Shown in pieces: positions 25,301 to 33,573 of a stretch of 64,000 nt of DNA. The notes under the pieces were generated by a model that was not told where the DNA came from, ran no database searches, and saw nothing but the letters and a program-made list of their open reading frames with translations. Origin of the DNA: Bacilli bacterium (lineage in GTDB: Bacteria; Bacillota_I; Bacilli_A; RF39; UBA660); the NCBI GenBank assembly GCA_900768345.1, contig CAAGCO010000022.1, positions 48,639 to 112,638 of the forward strand, written 5' to 3'. Numbering within the stretch: position 1 is the first letter of the stretch; every line of letters starts with the position of its first letter. The position numbers and the translations under genes are program-made.

Positions 25301-25504
25301 GGTATAGGAATAACATTATTATTATGTATACCAATAAATATAATAATAGAACACTTAATTAATGTTAGTGGACTTGCTAGTCTTCCATTTACTGGAGCAA
25401 TTCTATTAATCATACTAAGTGTAATTCTTACTTTAGTTGCTGGAATAATACCTGCTAGAATGGCAAGTCGTAGAGATCCAGTTGAAGCACTTAGAACAGA
25501 ATAG
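22325..25504 (+). CDS. Fused ABC transporter ATPase/FtsX permease (MacB-like)
   Basis: A 1059-aa single-chain exporter. Residues 1-225 are the ATPase: Walker A GPSGSGKTT, signature LSGGQMQR, Walker B IILADEPTGALDS, switch MVTHNPE. A first membrane segment near 260-282 is followed by a very long extracytoplasmic region (about 290-915) rich in Ser, Asn and Asp, then three segments of the FtsX domain with ERTKEIGILRAVGASKNDIS and ending ARMASRRDPVEALRTE. The fusion and large outer domain resemble MacB-like exporters of low-GC Gram-positives; the substrate is unknown. RBS ACGGAGGAG. Follows LiaF-like and toastrack genes, fitting an envelope role. Confidence 0.9.
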   Translation: MLELKNIKKTYELNDFKQKALDGVSLSFRECEFASILGPSGSGKTTLLNIIGGLDKYTSGDLIINDISTKLYKDRDWDAYRNFRVGFVFQSYNLISHQSILSNVELALTLSGVSSKERTKKAKETLIKVGLKEHINKKPNQLSGGQMQRVAIARALVNDPDIILADEPTGALDSETSVQIMNLLKEVSKEKLVIMVTHNPELAKEYSTRIIKLKDGKVIDDSNPYNPDKTRTIKKDESNHKTSMSIFTALGLSFNNLMTKKGRTILVSFAGSIGIIGIALILALSNGFQNYIDSIQEDTLSSYPLTITSSSADMTSLFLSMMDTDEDGEKGIIKEKQYMTSMFGSMSVNDLKSFKNFYEKEDNSIMKDISSIKYGYSVNPNIYTIDSSNKLTKLNPSSLMSTMYSSNMSMSISSFSSVFTQMIDDMDKLNGQYDVLEGKWPSKYNEMVIVLPDQYSIPDLLVYSLGLRDMDELTDMITKVMSGEDVKISHESYSFTYKDLMNIKLKLINQYETYKYNSKYNIYEDMTDDEEYMMALYNRSEDLKIVGIVAPKKGVTSKSLNPGVAYKKELIHHVIDNAKNSKIVKAQLYREDIDVFSNKKFDSNDKKSNLNFEDMISVDEKMLKDAFNIKIDQNDIKNSTTNYMNKISSNITVDTTTAKANFMNGLTNLISGLISDYKGNPKDEKDGKAILYMSDIESIVNSYVGTSSASKIFKNLESSYVVPSDVFKRTYQKLLVGYLQMYASAASGSGLTTGDATNIEVYIDDALINSVTESYMASSAIIATGEGFASKMTEAAMKKNILTEVGNLTNSLVSKFSNAFNVDQNKIAKAFKFNLNEDELKRLMTSMMTKEESSYSNNLINLGYQDLDEPTMISFYFNSFDSKENFIKYLDNYNDKMKNNGEEDKEIKYTDTTGILMSSVKKVVNTVSYVLIAFVSISLVVSSIMIAIITYISVLERTKEIGILRAVGASKNDISHVFNAETFIEGLISGIFGIGITLLLCIPINIIIEHLINVSGLASLPFTGAILLIILSVILTLVAGIIPARMASRRDPVEALRTE

Positions 25505-25505
25505 T

Positions 25506-25534
25506 TTGACAATTATAAAAATAAGATGTATAAT
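25506..25534 (+). promoter_or_regulatory. Consensus promoter of pheST
   Basis: Perfect TTGACA (25506-25511), 17-bp spacer, TATAAT (25529-25534). Drives the T-box leader. Confidence 0.9.
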
Positions 25535-25540
25535 TTAATC

Positions 25541-25762
25541 AGTTTTGTTGACAAAGAGGTTACCACAGTAGTGATATAGTACTCTATACAGAAAATAATA
25601 GCCACTGACTGAAAGCTATTTTAGAAAACTATATTTATGAATTTCAATAACTGAGTCAAATCGTGATGAGCGTTATTCTATAGAGTGCTAAGTATTTAGA
25701 ACAAAGGTGGTACCGCGGATTTAATAGTGATTCGTCCTTTATGGATGAACACTATTTTTTTA
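25541..25762 (+). promoter_or_regulatory. T-box riboswitch, phenylalanine (UUC specifier)
   Basis: A transcribed leader with the T-box signature AAAGGTGGTACCGCGG (about 25703-25718) and a terminator AATAGTG...CACTATT plus T run (25723-25761). The base of stem I can form from GGTTA (25559-25563) and TAACT (25648-25652); the triplet TTC at 25643-25645, followed by A, sits just inside it in the specifier position. UUC is a Phe codon, matching the downstream pheS. Uncharged tRNA-Phe should stabilise the antiterminator. Confidence 0.93.
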
Positions 25763-25781
25763 TACAAGAAAGGAAGTTAAT

Positions 25782-26819
25782 ATGAAAGAAAAATTAGAAC
25801 AAATTAAAGAGAATAGTTTAAAGAAAATTAATGAATGTAAAACTACTCTTGAACTTCAAGAAGTTATGAAAGAATTAACTGGTAAAAAAAGTGAACTTAC
25901 TGAAATAATGAAGTCTATGGGTTCTTTAGAACCAGATGAAAGAAGAGAGATTGGTATGATTACTACTGAAATTAAAAAAGTAGTAGCTGAGGCTAATCAA
26001 AAAAAACAAGATGAATTAGTTTCACTTCAAAGTGTACTTGATAGTCCTATGGATTTAACTTTACCAGGTACTGCAATAAGTGGAGGAGCATTACATCCTA
26101 TAACTCAAATGTGTTATGACTTAAATCAAGCATTCTTATCACTTGGATTTGAAGTATATAGTGAAGATGATATAAGTAGTGAAAAATATGCATTTGATAA
26201 TTTAAATTTTCCAGAAGATCATCCAGCTCGTCAATCAATGGATACTTTCTGGGTAGATGGAACTGAAGACAAAAGTGGTTGTGATAGACTTTGTTTAAGA
26301 CCACATTTAACAGGTGGAAGTGTTAGATATTTACTTAAACATGGAGCTCCAGCTAGATTTGTATATCCAGGTAGAGTTTATAGAAATGAAAACACTGATG
26401 CTAGACATGAACGTGCATTCTTCCAATATGAAGCTTTAATAGTAGATAAAAATATATCATTCTCTGAAGGAATTGTAATGATTCAAACTATACTTGAAAA
26501 AGTATTTGGAAGAAAAATTAATATTCGTATGAGAGAAGGATTCTTCCCATTTACTGAACCAGGATATGAAATAGATATGGAATGCTTAGTTTGTGGTGGC
26601 AAAGGATGTAAAGTATGTAATCATAATGGATGGATTGAAGTTATGCCAGGTGGTGTAATACATCCAAATGTACTTAAAAGTGCTAACTTAGATCCTGAAG
26701 AATGGACAGGATTCTATATTAATATAGGTCTTGATAGACTTGTTATGATGAGATATGGTGTAGATGATGTAAGACTATTCCATAGTGCAGACTTAAGATT
26801 CTTAAGTCAATTTAAGTAG
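25782..26819 (+). CDS. pheS: Phenylalanyl-tRNA synthetase alpha subunit
   Basis: Class IIc synthetase catalytic subunit, 345 aa. N-terminal coiled coil (about 1-85) that binds tRNA, then the catalytic core with motif 1 region HPITQMCYDLNQAF, motif 2 GRVYRNENTDARHERAFFQYE and motif 3 FYINIGLDRLVMMRYGVDDVR. Four cysteines occur in LVCGGKGCKVCNHNG. RBS AAGGAAG precedes ATG 25782. Controlled by the upstream T-box and followed after 13 bp by pheT. Confidence 0.98.
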   Translation: MKEKLEQIKENSLKKINECKTTLELQEVMKELTGKKSELTEIMKSMGSLEPDERREIGMITTEIKKVVAEANQKKQDELVSLQSVLDSPMDLTLPGTAISGGALHPITQMCYDLNQAFLSLGFEVYSEDDISSEKYAFDNLNFPEDHPARQSMDTFWVDGTEDKSGCDRLCLRPHLTGGSVRYLLKHGAPARFVYPGRVYRNENTDARHERAFFQYEALIVDKNISFSEGIVMIQTILEKVFGRKINIRMREGFFPFTEPGYEIDMECLVCGGKGCKVCNHNGWIEVMPGGVIHPNVLKSANLDPEEWTGFYINIGLDRLVMMRYGVDDVRLFHSADLRFLSQFK

Positions 26820-26832
26820 GAGGTATGAAAGT

Positions 26833-29259
26833 ATGAAAGTATCATTAAATTGGGTAAAAAAATATGTAGATTTACCTGAAAATATAACAACAAAACAAAT
26901 GGCTACTGATTTAACTTTAAGAACAGTTGAAGTTGAAGGATATGAAAATACTGAAGAAAAGTTTCATGATATTATAGTTGGTAAAGTTCTTGAAATTAAT
27001 GAACATCCTAATGCTGATAAATTAAAAGTTTGTAAAGTTGATATAGGTGAAGATGAACCAAAACAAATTGTATGTGGGGGATCTAATTTATATCCAAATG
27101 AAATGGTTGTTGTATGTAAACCAGGTGCTGAAGTTTATTGGCATGGTGAAGCTGAACTTCAAAAGATTAAAGACTCTAAAGTTCGTGGAGTTGATTCATA
27201 TGGTATGATTTGTGGAGCTGAAGAAGTTTATTTAGAAAATATATTTCCTGCTAAAGAAGCAGATGAAATTGTTGATTTAGCTGGAATAGATTGTTATCCA
27301 GGCCAAAATATAACAGAAATTATTGATATGAAAGATGTTGTACTTGAAATAGATAATAAATCACTTACTAATAGACCAGATTTATGGGGACATTATGGTA
27401 TTGCTCGTGAACTTAGTGCAATTTATGATGTTGATCTAAAACCAATTGAAAAAATTGAAATAGATAGTAAGTTGCCTAAATATGATGTTGAGATTATGGA
27501 CTCTTCTAAGTGTCAAAGATATGTTGCTGTAGAAATAGATAATGTATATGAAAAGAGAAGCCCATTATGGATGCAATCTGCAATAATTAAGGGTGGTATG
27601 AGACCAATTAATGCTATAGTTGATATTACTAATTATGTTATGATGGCTGTTGGTCAACCATTACATGCTTTTGATAAGACACATGTAGATGGAAATAAAA
27701 TTATAGTTAGAAATGCTCGTGAAGGTGAAGAATTATTATTACTTGATAACAATTCTATTGAGCTTACTACTGATGACTTAGTAATAAGCGATGTAAATGA
27801 TGCAATGGCACTTGCTGGTATTCGTGGTGGTAAAAAAGATTCAATTCTTCCTGAAACTACAAGTGTCGTACTAGAAGTTGCTAATTTCACGGCTAAAACT
27901 ATTCGTAAAACTGGTAAAAGATTTGATGAAAAAACTGATGCATCAATACGTTATGAAAAGAATATTGATACACAAAGAGTTGATGATGGATTAAATTTAG
28001 CACTTTCTTTATTTAAAGAAATATTTCCAGAATCAAAAGTAGTTGCTTATAATGATGTTTATCCAGTTAAAACTAAAAATGAAAAAATCGATGTTACTGA
28101 AGAATTCTTAGATACAAGACTTGGTAAAAAGATTGATAGAGAGACTATTACTCGTGTTCTTACTCGTCTTGGATATGAAGTTAATTATAAGAATGGTACA
28201 TATAGTGTAGTAGTTCCAACATATAGAAGTACTGGAGATGTATCTTTAAAAGATGATGTAATGGGAGATATTGCTAGACTTTTAAGCTTTGAAAGTTTTG
28301 AAGCACAACCACTTACAATTAGTTTTGATCATGCTGTACTTCAAAATAATGTATTGCTTGAAACTAGAATAAAAGAATATTTATCTAGTAGATGTGGATT
28401 CTATGAAATATTTACATATCCTTGGATTAATGAAAAATATATTAATGCTGCATCTATTGATAAAAATAATAGTATTAAATTAGCTACACCTCCTTCACCA
28501 GAAGAAGCATATTTAAGAAGTTCTTTAGTGCCTGGTATGTTAGAAGCTATAAGCAAAAACTTAAGATATTTTGATAACTTTAGGATGTTTGAAATGGCTC
28601 AAGTATTTATTAAAGGTGAATACCATGAATCAAGTGAAGATGAAACATTACCAATTCATAAAAAACTATTAACTGGATCTATAGTTGGAAGTAATCCTAA
28701 AGAAATATTCTATGAGTTAAAAGGTGTTATTGAAAATATTTCTGGTTATACTCATATGAAAGAATTAAGTTTTACTACTGAATGTGAGAAACCAAGTTGG
28801 GCTGATATTAATGCATATTTAACTATTAAATTAGATGATGTAGTGGTTGGATATATGGGACTTTTAAGTGTTAAAACTATGAATGATGCTAAAATCAAGA
28901 GAACAAATGTAGCAATATTTGAACTTGATAGTAATATGTTTGTTCCACTAGAATCAAGAACTAATAAGTTTAAACATATTCCAGTTCTTCCATTAGTAGA
29001 AAAAGATTTATCTTTAATAGTAGATGAAAATATTACTTGGGCAGAAATGACTAAATATATTAGATCTAAAGCTAGCAGTATTAAATTCATTGAAGAATAT
29101 AGAGGTAATCAAATACCTGAAGGAAAGAAATCTATAATGCTTAGAGTTACTTTTGATTCAGGAGATACTACTTTAACTAGTGAAGAAATTAATACTAAGT
29201 TAGATGCTATTATTAGAACATTAAATAAAATGTGTGGAGCTGTTTTAAGAGAAGAATAA
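26833..29259 (+). CDS. pheT: Phenylalanyl-tRNA synthetase beta subunit
   Basis: Beta subunit, 808 aa, usual bacterial length. Domains in order: EMAP-type tRNA-binding OB fold (about 40-150; NEHPNADKLKVCKVDIG), B3/B4 editing region (about 210-390; HAFDKTHVDGNKIIVRNA), B5 (about 405-475), class II-like core, and the C-terminal ferredoxin-fold anticodon-binding domain (FKHIPVLPLVEKDLSLIVDE to the end). ATG 26833 is used, since an ATG at 26825 meets a stop after two codons. RBS AGGAGG. Convergent with the NlpC/P60 genes through the terminator at 29268-29295. Confidence 0.98.
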   Translation: MKVSLNWVKKYVDLPENITTKQMATDLTLRTVEVEGYENTEEKFHDIIVGKVLEINEHPNADKLKVCKVDIGEDEPKQIVCGGSNLYPNEMVVVCKPGAEVYWHGEAELQKIKDSKVRGVDSYGMICGAEEVYLENIFPAKEADEIVDLAGIDCYPGQNITEIIDMKDVVLEIDNKSLTNRPDLWGHYGIARELSAIYDVDLKPIEKIEIDSKLPKYDVEIMDSSKCQRYVAVEIDNVYEKRSPLWMQSAIIKGGMRPINAIVDITNYVMMAVGQPLHAFDKTHVDGNKIIVRNAREGEELLLLDNNSIELTTDDLVISDVNDAMALAGIRGGKKDSILPETTSVVLEVANFTAKTIRKTGKRFDEKTDASIRYEKNIDTQRVDDGLNLALSLFKEIFPESKVVAYNDVYPVKTKNEKIDVTEEFLDTRLGKKIDRETITRVLTRLGYEVNYKNGTYSVVVPTYRSTGDVSLKDDVMGDIARLLSFESFEAQPLTISFDHAVLQNNVLLETRIKEYLSSRCGFYEIFTYPWINEKYINAASIDKNNSIKLATPPSPEEAYLRSSLVPGMLEAISKNLRYFDNFRMFEMAQVFIKGEYHESSEDETLPIHKKLLTGSIVGSNPKEIFYELKGVIENISGYTHMKELSFTTECEKPSWADINAYLTIKLDDVVVGYMGLLSVKTMNDAKIKRTNVAIFELDSNMFVPLESRTNKFKHIPVLPLVEKDLSLIVDENITWAEMTKYIRSKASSIKFIEEYRGNQIPEGKKSIMLRVTFDSGDTTLTSEEINTKLDAIIRTLNKMCGAVLREE

Positions 29260-29267
29260 GATATAAC

Positions 29268-29295
29268 AAAAGAGGAATTAAATCCTCTTTTTTGT
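29268..29295. terminator. Terminator between convergent units
   Basis: AAAAGAGGA / TCCTCTTTT stem around ATTAAA, with A and T runs on both sides, usable in both directions. Confidence 0.8.
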
Positions 29296-30644
29296 TACCA
29301 TATTTTTGTGTATTTGCCATCTCTTTTATAATAATCATCCATAAGTACTACATGTGGGAATTTAGTAGGCATATATGATTTTGATACTTTTGTTATTGTA
29401 ACTCCGTTATCATCATACCATATAGCTTGTGCTATGTAATAATTATCTTTATCAACTCCAATAATTATACCTATATGGCCTGTTGCTTCATAGTTATGTA
29501 CTAAATCACCAGCTTTTATTTTATTTGATTTAATTAATGATGAAGTTACCTTTTTAAGGTTTCCTAAATCTGTTAAATTTTTTGCACTTGTAAATCCTGC
29601 TCCTAAGTCTCCACTATTAAAGCCGCCATTAAGTAATGCCCAACTTACAAAACCACTACAGTCAAGGCCGTTACTGTCTTTTCTTTTTACTGGTGTACTA
29701 TATAAACTGCATCCCCATGCTTTAGGACCATTTTTAGATTTACTAATTGATGAATATCTACTACTATTTAAATATAAACCCTTGTGATAATATCTTCCTT
29801 CGCCATCAATACCATTAGTTACAAGTCTACCATTTTCATAAAAATATTCAATTTTGTAAGGGAAGTGTAGAGTTAAAAATCTTGCTGCTTCTACAACTCC
29901 GGCTCTTGTTTTATATCCAACTTCTTCTATTTTACCTTTTAAAATTTTATCTAATAAATCATTTTCTTCTTTTGATACTTGATTACATGTTACTGCTTTT
30001 TTACCTGTTAGTTTAGTTGTATCTACGTAATACTTTGATGTTATTACTTCAATGGTATATTCTTTTTTTAATGCTTTAATTTTTATAGTAGAAGTACCAC
30101 TTTTTATAGCTTTTACTTTTAAATTATTTAATGTTACATATTCATCATCTATTGTGACTTTTATATTGTTTTCATTTCCGATATATGTTATTGGTAAATT
30201 ATATTCTGTGTTATATGGTAAATATAATTTTGTTTTGTTTAGTTTAAAGTAACTTAAATAATAGTTTTTATATATTATTTTTTCATTATTTTTTATATAT
30301 AATTTATTATAATCTTTATTATATTTAATTGTACATATATTATCTTCTGATTTAACCCAGTTTTTATCGTCTAATTCAGGAGTTTTGTCATCAGATGTAA
30401 GAATACATGAATAATCACTATTTTTCTTTAAAAGTATCTTAAATTCGTTATTTGCAACTGTTACTTCTTTAACATAATTTATTTTAAAGAATACGTTATT
30501 TTTAAGATCAGTTAATATATATATTGCTAATACAATTAATAGTATCATTAATATATAAAAAGGTGGTTTAAACTTATATTTTCTTTTTCTTTGTTTTGTT
30601 TTCTTAGAATTATAATATCTCCTTATTTTCTTTTTTTTCTTCAT
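29295..30644 (-). CDS. Membrane-anchored NlpC/P60-type peptidase with Ig-like domain (copy 2)
   Basis: A 449-aa protein with a basic N-terminus, one membrane segment (about 27-48), a Big_2-like Ig domain (about 130-200; KAIKSGTSTIKIKALKKEYTIEV) and a C-terminal NlpC/P60 cysteine peptidase domain. Catalytic Cys is in GLDCSGFVSWALLNGG and His in TGHIGIIIGVDKDNYYIA. Likely cleaves peptidoglycan peptides outside the cell. RBS GAGGTGA overlaps the end of the paralogous gene upstream; the pair is a tandem duplication. Relationship: the segment TRAGVVEAARFLTLHFPYKIEYF recurs almost unchanged in the partner. Confidence 0.85.
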   Translation of the reverse strand: MKKKKKIRRYYNSKKTKQRKRKYKFKPPFYILMILLIVLAIYILTDLKNNVFFKINYVKEVTVANNEFKILLKKNSDYSCILTSDDKTPELDDKNWVKSEDNICTIKYNKDYNKLYIKNNEKIIYKNYYLSYFKLNKTKLYLPYNTEYNLPITYIGNENNIKVTIDDEYVTLNNLKVKAIKSGTSTIKIKALKKEYTIEVITSKYYVDTTKLTGKKAVTCNQVSKEENDLLDKILKGKIEEVGYKTRAGVVEAARFLTLHFPYKIEYFYENGRLVTNGIDGEGRYYHKGLYLNSSRYSSISKSKNGPKAWGCSLYSTPVKRKDSNGLDCSGFVSWALLNGGFNSGDLGAGFTSAKNLTDLGNLKKVTSSLIKSNKIKAGDLVHNYEATGHIGIIIGVDKDNYYIAQAIWYDDNGVTITKVSKSYMPTKFPHVVLMDDYYKRDGKYTKIW

Positions 30645-30652
30645 TATTCACC

Positions 30653-32008
30653 TCAGTACCATAGTTTTGTAAGTTTTCCATCTTCTTTGTAGTATGAATC
30701 CATAAGCATTACATAATAATATCTTTTAAATAAATTCTTTTTAGAGTAGGGTAATATAACAACTCCTACATTTGGTGAAGTCCATAAGCTTTCTGCGACA
30801 TAATAGTATTCGCTATCTTCTCCAACTATCATTGCAATATGTCCACCGCCTGGGCCTGTTGAACTTAATAAATCTCCAACTTTTACTTTTCCAGATTTAA
30901 TTACTTTTGCATTGAATATTGTTTTTTCTCCATAATCAGTTAAGTCTTTTATTCCCGGACTTACTCCGGCTCCAATATCTCCCGGATCAAAGCCTCCGTT
31001 TACTAATACCCATGTTATAAATCCACTACAGTCAAGTCCATTAGCACTTCTTTTATGTGAAACTCTATTATACATTGTGCATCCCCATGTTTTAGGGCCT
31101 TCTGCTTTATATTTTATATTGTTATATCTACTACTATGAAGATATAAACCTTCATGATAATATCTTCCTTCGCCATCTACTTTGTATGTTCTTTCTCCCA
31201 TACGTCCATTTTCTGAAAAATATTTGATTTTGTATGGGAACTCTAGAGCTAAAAATCTTGCTGCTTCGACTGCTCCAGCTCTTGTTTTATAACCAACAGT
31301 GTTAACTCTATCTTTAAGTATTTCATCTAATAGGTTATTATCTTCTTCAGTATATTTATTACAACTTAAATATTTCTTTTTATTATTAAATGATTTTGGT
31401 CTTATTGTTATTAAATCTGTTACAACTACATCTATAGTTGCTTCTTTATCCATTACTTTAGCAGTAACTTTTGTATTTCCTTTTTTAATACCTTTTATTT
31501 TACCATTTTCATCTACTATAGCTATTTTATTATTTTCGCTAGTCCAAGTTATTGTTTTATCTGCATATCCAACTGAACTAATCGTAAGAGTAGGTGTATG
31601 ACTTCCATTAATTGCTAAATATATTTTTTCTTTATCTAAAGTTAATTTTAATACATTTCCTAAATCACTTGCTTCGTTGATTTTTATTATTGTTCCATAA
31701 TTATTTCTTAAATAAAAATTATATGTGTTATCATCTATAATAAAATTACATTTATTATTTTGGGCTTTTGTCCATGCATCATCATCTTTTATATTTTCGC
31801 CCGATAGTTTTTTAAGGCAAAACATATCTTTATCTTTTTTATATTCTTCAACTTGATACTTGACTTCAACTACATTATCACTTATTTTTACTGCTGTTAC
31901 TGATGGTATAGCAGGTGTATAATGATTTCTATATTTAAAGCCATAATAAGAAGCGATAAAGCATATTAAAAACATAATAAGTAAAATATATGGTAATGTT
32001 TTCCTCAT
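30653..32008 (-). CDS. Membrane-anchored NlpC/P60-type peptidase with Ig-like domain (copy 1)
   Basis: A 451-aa paralogue of the next gene downstream, with the same plan: N-terminal membrane segment (about 5-25), Big_2-like domain (about 135-205; KGIKKGNTKVTAKVMDKEATIDVVV) and NlpC/P60 domain with Cys in GLDCSGFITWVLVNGG and His in GGGHIAMIVGEDSEYYYVA. Probable cell-wall hydrolase acting outside the membrane. ATG 32008 (MRKTLP) is preferred since AGGA lies 8 nt before it; an in-frame ATG at 32017 overlaps the ribosome site. TATAAT lies about 25 bp upstream. Confidence 0.85.
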   Translation of the reverse strand: MRKTLPYILLIMFLICFIASYYGFKYRNHYTPAIPSVTAVKISDNVVEVKYQVEEYKKDKDMFCLKKLSGENIKDDDAWTKAQNNKCNFIIDDNTYNFYLRNNYGTIIKINEASDLGNVLKLTLDKEKIYLAINGSHTPTLTISSVGYADKTITWTSENNKIAIVDENGKIKGIKKGNTKVTAKVMDKEATIDVVVTDLITIRPKSFNNKKKYLSCNKYTEEDNNLLDEILKDRVNTVGYKTRAGAVEAARFLALEFPYKIKYFSENGRMGERTYKVDGEGRYYHEGLYLHSSRYNNIKYKAEGPKTWGCTMYNRVSHKRSANGLDCSGFITWVLVNGGFDPGDIGAGVSPGIKDLTDYGEKTIFNAKVIKSGKVKVGDLLSSTGPGGGHIAMIVGEDSEYYYVAESLWTSPNVGVVILPYSKKNLFKRYYYVMLMDSYYKEDGKLTKLWY

Positions 32009-32044
32009 ACGACACATCCTATCATATTGATTATATCACATAAA

Positions 32045-32075
32045 AAAAAGATATTCAAAACAGAATATCTTTTCA
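32045..32075 (-). terminator. Terminator of the protamine-like gene
   Basis: On the minus strand AAAAGATATTC / GAATATCTTTT with loop TGTTTT and eight T residues; begins 6 nt after the stop codon. Confidence 0.9.
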
Positions 32076-32081
32076 TGCATA

Positions 32082-32213
32082 TTAGCGACTTCTAGAATTT
32101 GATTTACATCTAGAATTGCTTCTTGCATTACTTCTAGCGTTTGATCTTGCTCTAGAACTTGCATTGTTTCTAGCATTAGATTTACTTCTAGAATTATTTC
32201 TAGCGTTAGCCAC
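32082..32213 (-). CDS. 43-aa Arg/Ser/Asn-rich protamine-like protein
   Basis: A minigene with GTG start at 32213, RBS AGGTGGTGA, and its own terminator. The product uses seven amino acids only: 12 Ser, 10 Arg, 10 Asn, 7 Ala, 2 Lys, 1 Cys and the initiator Met, with no acidic residue (net charge about +12). Short units such as SNAR and NSR recur; at DNA level TCTAGA recurs. Composition suggests a nucleic-acid-binding or spore/nucleoid-type peptide, comparable with protamines or small basic spore proteins. Function is inference; the open frame with signals at both ends makes expression likely. Confidence 0.75.
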   Translation of the reverse strand: MANARNNSRSKSNARNNASSRARSNARSNARSNSRCKSNSRSR

Positions 32214-32327
32214 TTTAATCACCACCTGTTATTATTATGGCAAGGATGCACTTTAATATGTATTTCTTTTATGGAAATAATTGGCTTAGTTTAAGAATAA
32301 ATATGTTTTAATAAAATATTATTAATT

Positions 32328-33068
32328 ATGAATAGTAGCATATTTCCGTTATTTTTATCTCTTATTGCTGGGCTTTCTACGGTATTAGGAAGCGTATTTA
32401 TTTTTTTAAAGATAAAGAAAGTAGGGGAGTTCATTGTTTTTTCTCTTTCTTTTTCACTTGGCATAATGACACTTATTTCTATTTTTGATCTTATACCTTC
32501 TAGTTTTTTAACTATTATTAATAATTATGGAATGTATTTTGGATTTATTATATTTATTTTAATCATTTTATTAGGGTATCAGAGTGTACGAATAATTAAT
32601 GATAAAATAAAAAATAATAATTCTTCTTTATATAAGATTGGTGTACTTAGTATGATATCTTTAATTTTGCATAATTTTCCTGAGGGAATAGCAGTATTTA
32701 TCGGAGCTGCTACTAATATTAATATTGGAATTAAACTTTGTATTGCGATTATGCTTCATAATATACCAGAAGGAATTGCTATTAGTATACCATTATATTA
32801 TAGTGGTGTAGGGAAGTGGAAGACATTTTTATACACCCTACTTTCGGGATTATCAGAACCGATAGGGGCCCTTATAGCTTATTTTATAATTAAAGATTAT
32901 ATCAATGAAAATATGTTAGCAATTGTACTTACTTTTGTTGCTGGATTAATGATTAGTTTATCTTTAAATGATATATTAAAAGAAATAAAAAAATATAAGA
33001 AATTCGATTATATGATTTATGGATTAATTAGTTCTGTTTTAATTTTTTGTATCACCCTATTAATCTAA
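32328..33068 (+). CDS. ZIP family metal transporter (ZupT-like)
   Basis: A 246-aa polytopic protein of the ZIP family importing Zn or other divalent metals. The two hallmark motifs LHNFPEGIAVFIGA and LHNIPEGIAISIPL lie in segments 4 and 5, and LLSGLSEPIGALIAYF follows. No Shine-Dalgarno site is visible; a TATTAT hexamer ends 5 nt before the ATG, so the transcript may be leaderless. It is a + strand gene among minus-strand neighbours next to the putative terminus. A GC-rich hairpin (AATAGGGG/CCCCTATT) follows at 33073-33092. Confidence 0.9.
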   Translation: MNSSIFPLFLSLIAGLSTVLGSVFIFLKIKKVGEFIVFSLSFSLGIMTLISIFDLIPSSFLTIINNYGMYFGFIIFILIILLGYQSVRIINDKIKNNNSSLYKIGVLSMISLILHNFPEGIAVFIGAATNINIGIKLCIAIMLHNIPEGIAISIPLYYSGVGKWKTFLYTLLSGLSEPIGALIAYFIIKDYINENMLAIVLTFVAGLMISLSLNDILKEIKKYKKFDYMIYGLISSVLIFCITLLI

Positions 33069-33072
33069 AAAA

Positions 33073-33092
33073 ATAATAGGGGAACCCCTATT
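33073..33092 (+). terminator. Hairpin after the ZIP gene
   Basis: Perfect 8-9 bp stem AATAGGGG / CCCCTATT with a minimal AA turn; only a weak T-rich tail follows, so termination is plausible but not certain. Confidence 0.5.
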
Positions 33093-33170
33093 CAAAATTT
33101 ACTATTGCTTTTTTAGTGTATTTTAATGATTTACTTATTATTGATAAATTGTTGATTCGTGTTAAAATGA

Positions 33171-33220
33171 ATTGAGGTGGAGAATTACTCATCTTTTAAT
33201 TTTTCGATGCGTTTTACGAA
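33171..33220 (+). repeat. Terminus-region repeat, copy A
   Basis: Fifty bp, aligned without gaps to copy B at 39 of 50 positions. Most conserved part is TCGATGCGTTTTACGAA. Confidence 0.75.
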
Positions 33221-33308
33221 TTTTAAATTCTTATATATATGTGTGTATATCTTATTTTAATTAAATATAATAAGGATATATGTATCATGCATGCGAATCT
33301 AATTTTTA

Positions 33309-33358
33309 ATTGAAATGGAGAATTATATAGATTTTCAATTGTCGATGCGTTTTATGAA
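33309..33358 (+). repeat. Terminus-region repeat, copy B
   Basis: Second copy, same orientation, starting 138 bp after copy A; core TCGATGCGTTTTATGAA. Confidence 0.75.
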
Positions 33359-33573
33359 ATGTATAAATATATGAGCAATTGATTATATTTAAAAATATAT
33401 ATTTGACTAATTAAAATTTAATTTAAAATATTTTTATATTACTAATATTTAATTTATAAATTAATAATATAATGTTGTAATATTTTTATTTAATAATGAA
33501 TGTATTTAAAATAAAAAAACAACTATAAATTATATAGTTATTTATATATAGATATGCTTTATAATCATATAGA

